A stretch of 7,452 nt of DNA from DATLFQ01 sp035540915. Its GTDB lineage: Bacteria; Actinomycetota; Acidimicrobiia; Acidimicrobiales; GCA-2861595. The translations under genes were made by a program, and so were the position numbers. Shown here piece after piece: positions 6,426 through 7,452 of this stretch (positions are counted from its first letter, which is position 1; every line of letters begins with the position of its first letter). Location of the stretch: NCBI GenBank assembly GCA_035540915.1, contig DATLFQ010000084.1, positions 1-7,452 on the forward strand, written 5' to 3'. The notes under the pieces are model-generated. The model did not search any database. It worked only from the letters and a program-made list of their open reading frames with translations, and had not been told where the DNA came from.

Positions 6426-6991
6426 CAGCGCTGGTCCCGCAGCCGGGCCCGGAAGTCCTCGACCGCCTCGCCGAAGCCGGCCAGGTCGTCGCGGACGTAG
6501 TCGACGGCGCCCGCGGGCACCATCAGCGCCTGCTCGGACACCGACAGGGTCTCGGGAGCCGGGATGTACTGCCGGCGGCCCTTGCGCTCCGACAGGGCCG
6601 GGGACGCCTCGAACTCGTAGCCGACGACGCGGGCGTCGGCGCCCACTTGCAGGACGGCGTCGGTCACCTCGCCCAGGTCGACTCCTGTGTCGGTGAGCAC
6701 CCGGGAGCCGAGGACGTCGCCCCCGGCGCCACCGTCACCCCGGAGGGCCTCACGGGTGAGCGCGCCCCGGTCCCGCACCATGACGGCGTCGGGGCCGAGG
6801 GCGTGCACGGCGCTCCAGGGCAGCACCTCCTTGATCGGCCCGCCGAACAGGCCGCCCTTGGCCAGGGTGAAGCCGGTGACGACCGCCTCGGTGTCCGAGA
6901 ACACCACGTCCCGCACCAGCGCCAGCTCCTCGCCGTCGAGGGTGACGACCGGGCGGCCGACCGCGCTCCTGGCCCGCAGCAGGATCGTCAT
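6425..6991 (-). CDS. PRC-barrel domain protein (first of the pair)
   Basis: A 188-residue soluble protein with two PRC-barrel-like repeats: residues 1-74 (ILLRARSAVGRPVVTLDGEE, LALVRDVVFSD, LPWSAVHALGPDAVMV) and about 95-165 (GSRVLTDTGVDLGEVTDAVL, then ALMVPAGAVDYV). A short charged helix, residues 167-188, ends the protein. The repeat layout (property-to-strand GxxxGxVxDVxxD pattern, then a W-x-x-V-x-x-x-GPDAV block) is shared with the gene downstream, which suggests a tandem duplication. The ATG at 6991 lies inside an ATGA overlap with the stop of a 39-residue membrane peptide gene and has only a weak Shine-Dalgarno sequence. The frame is open to 7255, but the extra 88 residues are GC-driven and contain the shadow of the peptide gene and hairpin. 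No catalytic function is expected; a scaffold or sensor role at the membrane is an inference from the neighbour. Confidence 0.85.
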   Translation of the reverse strand: MTILLRARSAVGRPVVTLDGEELALVRDVVFSDTEAVVTGFTLAKGGLFGGPIKEVLPWSAVHALGPDAVMVRDRGALTREALRGDGGAGGDVLGSRVLTDTGVDLGEVTDAVLQVGADARVVGYEFEASPALSERKGRRQYIPAPETLSVSEQALMVPAGAVDYVRDDLAGFGEAVEDFRARLRDQR

Positions 6992-7107
6992 CGGTCGCGC
7001 CGGACGACGACGCCGCCGGCCCGCCGGCGGCGCTGGACGAGCGCCGCTGCAGCCGCCAGGGCAGCCAGCACCAGCACCACGAGGAGTACAACCCAGTACC
7101 AGTCCAT
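6988..7107 (-). CDS. 39-residue single-pass membrane peptide
   Basis: Reading the minus strand from the ATG at 7107 gives a 39-residue protein. Residues 1-5 are MDWYW, residues 6-24 are an uninterrupted hydrophobic run of V, L and A (one transmembrane helix), and residues 25-39 are strongly basic, starting QRRRR and ending VVVRRDR. By the positive-inside rule the C-terminus would face the cytoplasm and the aromatic N-terminus the outside. The TGA at 6990-6988 overlaps the ATG of the PRC-barrel gene (6991-6989) in an ATGA arrangement, strong evidence that this short frame is translated. A GGGG lies about 11 bases upstream, partly inside a hairpin, and TAGCAT five bases before the ATG could instead be the -10 box of a leaderless transcript. 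I do not recognise a family. It may anchor or recruit the PRC-barrel proteins to the membrane. Confidence 0.7.
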   Translation of the reverse strand: MDWYWVVLLVVLVLAALAAAAALVQRRRRAGGVVVRRDR

Positions 7108-7113
7108 GGCCGA

Positions 7114-7150
7114 TGCTACCCCGCCGGCTCGGCGGCCCGGCGGGGTAGCA
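7114..7150. repeat. Perfect 14-bp inverted repeat with a 9-base loop
   Basis: TGCTACCCCGCCGG (7114-7127) and its exact reverse complement (7137-7150) flank a nine-base loop. It lies between the stop of the VOC gene (7179) and the start of the membrane peptide gene (7107), both on the minus strand. The promoter-proximal arm, read on the minus strand, ends in CGGGGTAGCA. It thus contains the only Shine-Dalgarno-like G run of the peptide gene and most of a TANNNT box (TAGCAT). It could end VOC transcription (there is no T-tract), or be an operator or RNA structure controlling the PRC-barrel unit. Confidence 0.75.
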
Positions 7151-7176
7151 CCTGCAGGTCAGGGCCCGGAGCGCCC

Positions 7177-7452
7177 TCAGGCCTGCGGCTGGCTGATGTT
7201 GACCAGCCACGTGATGCCGAACTGGTCCACGCACATGCCGAACTCGTCGCCCCACATCTGCTTCTCCAGCGGCATGACGACGGTGCCGCCGGCGGACAGC
7301 GAACTCCAGTACCCGCGCAGCTCGGCGTCGTCGTCCCCGCTGAGGCTGATCGAGATGTTGTTGCCCGGCCTGTGCTCCATCCCCGGCGGCGTGTCCGCGC
7401 CCATGAGCGTGAAGCCGCGGTCGGTCTCCAGCATCCCGTGCATGATCTGGTC
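7177..7452 (-). CDS. PhnB-type VOC (glyoxalase-fold) protein, C-terminal part
   Basis: The last 91 residues of a protein whose 5' end lies beyond the right edge; the frame runs open through base 7452 (DQIMHGMLE...), so the ATG at 7443 is internal. Recognised by LMGADTPPGMEHRPGNNISI (16-35), YWSSLSAGGTVVMPLEKQMWGD (49-70) and EFGMCVDQFGITWLVNI (70-86), the usual signature of the PhnB / DUF-type 3-demethylubiquinone methyltransferase-like VOC family. Full-length members have about 135-150 residues, so about 50 are missing. These are small cytosolic, dimeric, betaalphabetabetabeta-fold proteins, mostly without a proven reaction; the PhnB name does not imply phosphonate use. It lies 69 bp upstream of the membrane peptide gene on the same strand, with a strong inverted repeat between. 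Confidence 0.93.
   Translation of the reverse strand, partial: DQIMHGMLETDRGFTLMGADTPPGMEHRPGNNISISLSGDDDAELRGYWSSLSAGGTVVMPLEKQMWGDEFGMCVDQFGITWLVNISQPQA

Noticed and set aside
6750..7091. A 113-residue minus-strand frame with a Cys/Trp-rich start
   Set aside because: It is an out-of-frame reading of the membrane peptide and first PRC-barrel genes; only the latter show family patterns and overlapping start/stop codons.
6992..7255. An extended start for the first PRC-barrel protein
   Set aside because: The extra 88 residues overlap the membrane peptide gene, the hairpin and the VOC gene's end; the ATG at 6991 begins the conserved domain and overlaps the upstream stop.

Overview
This 7.45 kb window is very GC-rich and its codons almost always end in G or C. 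Long false open frames run opposite every real gene, as expected at such GC. With GTG and TTG starts and a probable leaderless gene, this points to a high-GC actinobacterium, possibly an acidimicrobial or related environmental lineage. The lineage is an inference from composition and gene content, not from a marker gene.

Layout from left to right. (1) On the minus strand (44-2655), read from high to low coordinates, lie the N-terminal remnant of a NodU-type carbamoyltransferase, a class I SAM-dependent methyltransferase with a GTG start, a gene-free gap of about 330 bp, and a pirin-family cupin. (2) On the plus strand (2866-5969) is a tight two-gene unit. It encodes a HAD-superfamily beta-phosphoglucomutase-like protein and a family 65 glycoside phosphorylase/hydrolase. 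The second gene starts with a TTG that overlaps the TGA stop of the first by four bases. This is the best functional story in the window: GH65 enzymes release beta-glucose-1-phosphate from alpha-glucosyl disaccharides by phosphorolysis, and beta-phosphoglucomutase turns that into glucose-6-phosphate. (3) On the minus strand (7107-5988) is a coupled three-gene unit. It starts with a previously unlisted 39-residue single-pass membrane peptide, followed by two PRC-barrel proteins, with start/stop overlaps at both junctions. It converges on the GH65 gene with only 18 bp between the stop codons. (4) At the right edge is the C-terminal part of a PhnB-type VOC (glyoxalase-fold) protein, cut off by the window.

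The non-coding structure includes a perfect 26-bp palindrome inside the decayed carbamoyltransferase reading frame. There is also a perfect 14-bp stem with a 9-base loop directly upstream of the PRC-barrel unit, and short GC-rich hairpins at two gene ends. I saw no rRNA, tRNA, CRISPR array or insertion sequence. I see no clearly new multi-gene system. The most interesting items are the microprotein/PRC-barrel operon with its upstream hairpin, the GH65 with unassigned sugar specificity, and the carbamoyltransferase remnant with its palindrome.
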